Part shown: one piece after another, positions 62,516 to 64,000 of the stretch | How the letters are laid out: each line of letters begins with the position of its first letter | Numbering within the stretch: position 1 is the stretch's first letter | DNA from: Conus ventricosus | Taxonomy: Eukaryota > Mollusca > Gastropoda > Neogastropoda > Conidae | Length of the DNA: 64,000 bases | Assembly: GCA_018398815.1 (NCBI GenBank) | Contig: CM031611.1 | Span: 80,892,375 to 80,956,374, forward strand | Direction of reading: 5' to 3' | The notes under the pieces: generated by a model | Seen by the model: the letters and a program-made list of their open reading frames with translations, nothing else | Databases searched by the model: none | What the model was told of the DNA's origin: nothing | Translations under genes and position numbers: made by a program

Positions 62516-64000
62516 ATTTTATTACTGTGTCCCACATGAAGTCTAATTTGTTGAAGCAGATTTCACCTTGATTACAGTAGTAATGGAAGATAACATTTTC
62601 ATTGAAGAGCAGTTGTCCCACTTCCATGTACTTTTTTCTTCTTCTTCTTCTTCTTCCAGATGGGGATGTTTAACCTGCCCCGTGCCCACAGTCTTCACGT
62701 AGACTATTCTGGCACACAGGTTGCATGCATTGTGTATTTTCGTGTAGCCGGTACTCACCCGTCTTAGGACATGAGCATCGGGATCTTTAGAGTCCGTGTA
62801 TGATCTTAGTGCATGTGACACAGATAAGATATATATATATATATATATATATGTTAATGATCCATTTTTTATACTAAAGATCCTTTTTTTAGATATTAAT
62901 GATCCTTTTTTTTAAAAACTGATGATCCATTTTTGAATGGACATGTCATTGTGCTACTTTTCTTTATCTCCTTTGTTCATCCTTTGTTCATTTATCTCTC
63001 AGTTTTCCCTTTTTTTCCTCACTTTTTTCCTTTCATGATTTCTCTTGTGTGATGAAGGTAAGGGGATTGACAAATATGCTCCAGTGATACTTTTGCAGGT
63101 TGACATGGGCGTGGATCAGCTTTAACTGACAGCTGAACCATCCCAGGAACCCAGCTTTCTCTCCCAGCCTTTTTGTGTTAGTTGTGTCACCCCTACTTCC
63201 CACTGGTGGTGGTGTTCACTGTATGCGATTGTCTCCCATGTCGCCTTGCAGAGCTTCAACACATGCAGTTTCAATCCATGCGTGGAGATCGGTCATGACA
63301 TCACTTGATTCCCACATGATCTCAATGAAAGAAATTCTTTTTTCCTCTCTGTTAACTGCAGTATATTAAAACAAGGCAGTTTCCAACAGACATAGCTGCG
63401 ATTGAAAAAAACAACTACCCCATAAACAAGAACTGCAATTTTTGTGAAGGGAATGTAGATTTGTGTATTTTGGAATAAGCTGTTTTCAAAATGATGACTG
63501 ATATTGATTTTGATCATGGTTTTTATTTATATGTGAGAGATGATGATGATGATCAAATTGGACTGCTTCCTGTGCAGATATTCCCACGTTATGGCTCTGT
63601 TGGTGACAAACACGGCAGCTGTATAAGTTGGCTCTGATGTCCCTTTAAAAGCCTCTCCTATTTCCTCTGGTCATAGCTGACTGACTTGGAATCATGTCAG
63701 TGTATTCACTGAAATGGCAAGTGCCTCACACAAGGGCCACACACTTTTCCATCATAAAATAAGTCAGCCTGTGGACACACATCCTGAATCAATTTTTCTT
63801 TAAAAAAATGCTAATTTAGACACCACATACTGATTTCATTCACAGTGGAGAGGTTGCAAGTTTCTCACAAATTTCTTTCAGGAAGAAAGGCAGCTAAGAA
63901 TGAAGAAATGTAACTGTTAGAGTGTATTGAAGAAGAAATAGAATTTCTTTGTGTCAGCTAGAATGATTTGATAGCTGAAATGTAGTGATATGTTTGAGCT
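62516..64000. other. Intergenic right end, no gene seen
   Basis: It contains a (TCT)n run (62636-62658), a (TA)n run (62829-62853), three loose repeats of ATGATCC + T-run (62857-62935) and a (GAT)n run (63539-63554). Open frames are short and unrecognised. Confidence 0.5.

Noticed and set aside
62543..62821. Minus-strand 92-codon frame ending in poly-Glu
   Set aside because: The poly-Glu is a (TCT)n run and the rest is flanked by a (TA)n run; it looks like a dispersed repeat rather than a gene, and I cannot assign it.

Overview
The window is eukaryotic, intron-rich animal DNA. It has small exons with GT/AG borders, a metazoan-type DDX19/Dbp5 helicase gene, an I/Nimb-type non-LTR retrotransposon, tRNA-headed SINEs and very heavy (CA)n/(TG)n microsatellite and minisatellite content. 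This texture suggests a lophotrochozoan, most likely a marine mollusc such as a gastropod; that placement is inference from style, not from a marker gene. There are no bacterial operons, CRISPR arrays or rRNA genes.

Layout: (1) 1-12.8 kb holds the 5' part of a minus-strand DDX19/Dbp5-like RNA helicase gene: a probable non-coding first exon near 12.73 kb and coding exons at 7061-7117, 4437-4689 and 1782-1920. The helicase core lies beyond the left edge. Its introns carry a 62-bp minisatellite, a 1.47-kb piggyBac-like element, two long tRNA-headed SINEs (one split by a 0.8-kb DNA transposon) and a 54-bp minisatellite that begins at the splice acceptor of the start exon. (2) 12.8-18.9 kb is the divergent intergenic space, with a 5'-truncated LINE fragment and a 2.5-kb inverted-repeat element full of AACGG/CCGTT motifs. 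(3) 18,902-62,213 is one plus-strand gene that I reconstruct as 16 coding exons with consistent splice phases (about 679 aa): an N-terminal ubiquitin-like domain, a short linker, about four membrane segments with a Cys-rich loop carrying a glycosylation sequon, a long armadillo-like helical region and a Ser/Gly-rich tail. I do not recognise a named homologue. Exon 10 reads through only if one extra G is present. A polyadenylation signal lies at 62,487. (4) 62.5-64 kb shows no gene that I can support.

The introns of the large gene are mostly tandem repeats: 20-bp, 63-bp, 30-bp, 40-bp, 26/52-bp, 73-bp and 46-bp families. A nearly full-length 5.97-kb I/Nimb-like LINE (35,533-41,498, 15-bp target duplication) sits inside one of them. 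Several arrays abut an exon and copy the splice-site sequence itself, so they look seeded at exon borders. The 3' hairpin of the LINE also occurs alone as insertions of only about 50-60 bp with target-site duplications.

The most notable items are the ubiquitin-like/multi-pass/armadillo protein, an orphan membrane-segment exon at 60,119 that does not fit the splice chain, the micro-insertions of the LINE tail, and the splice-site-seeded minisatellites.
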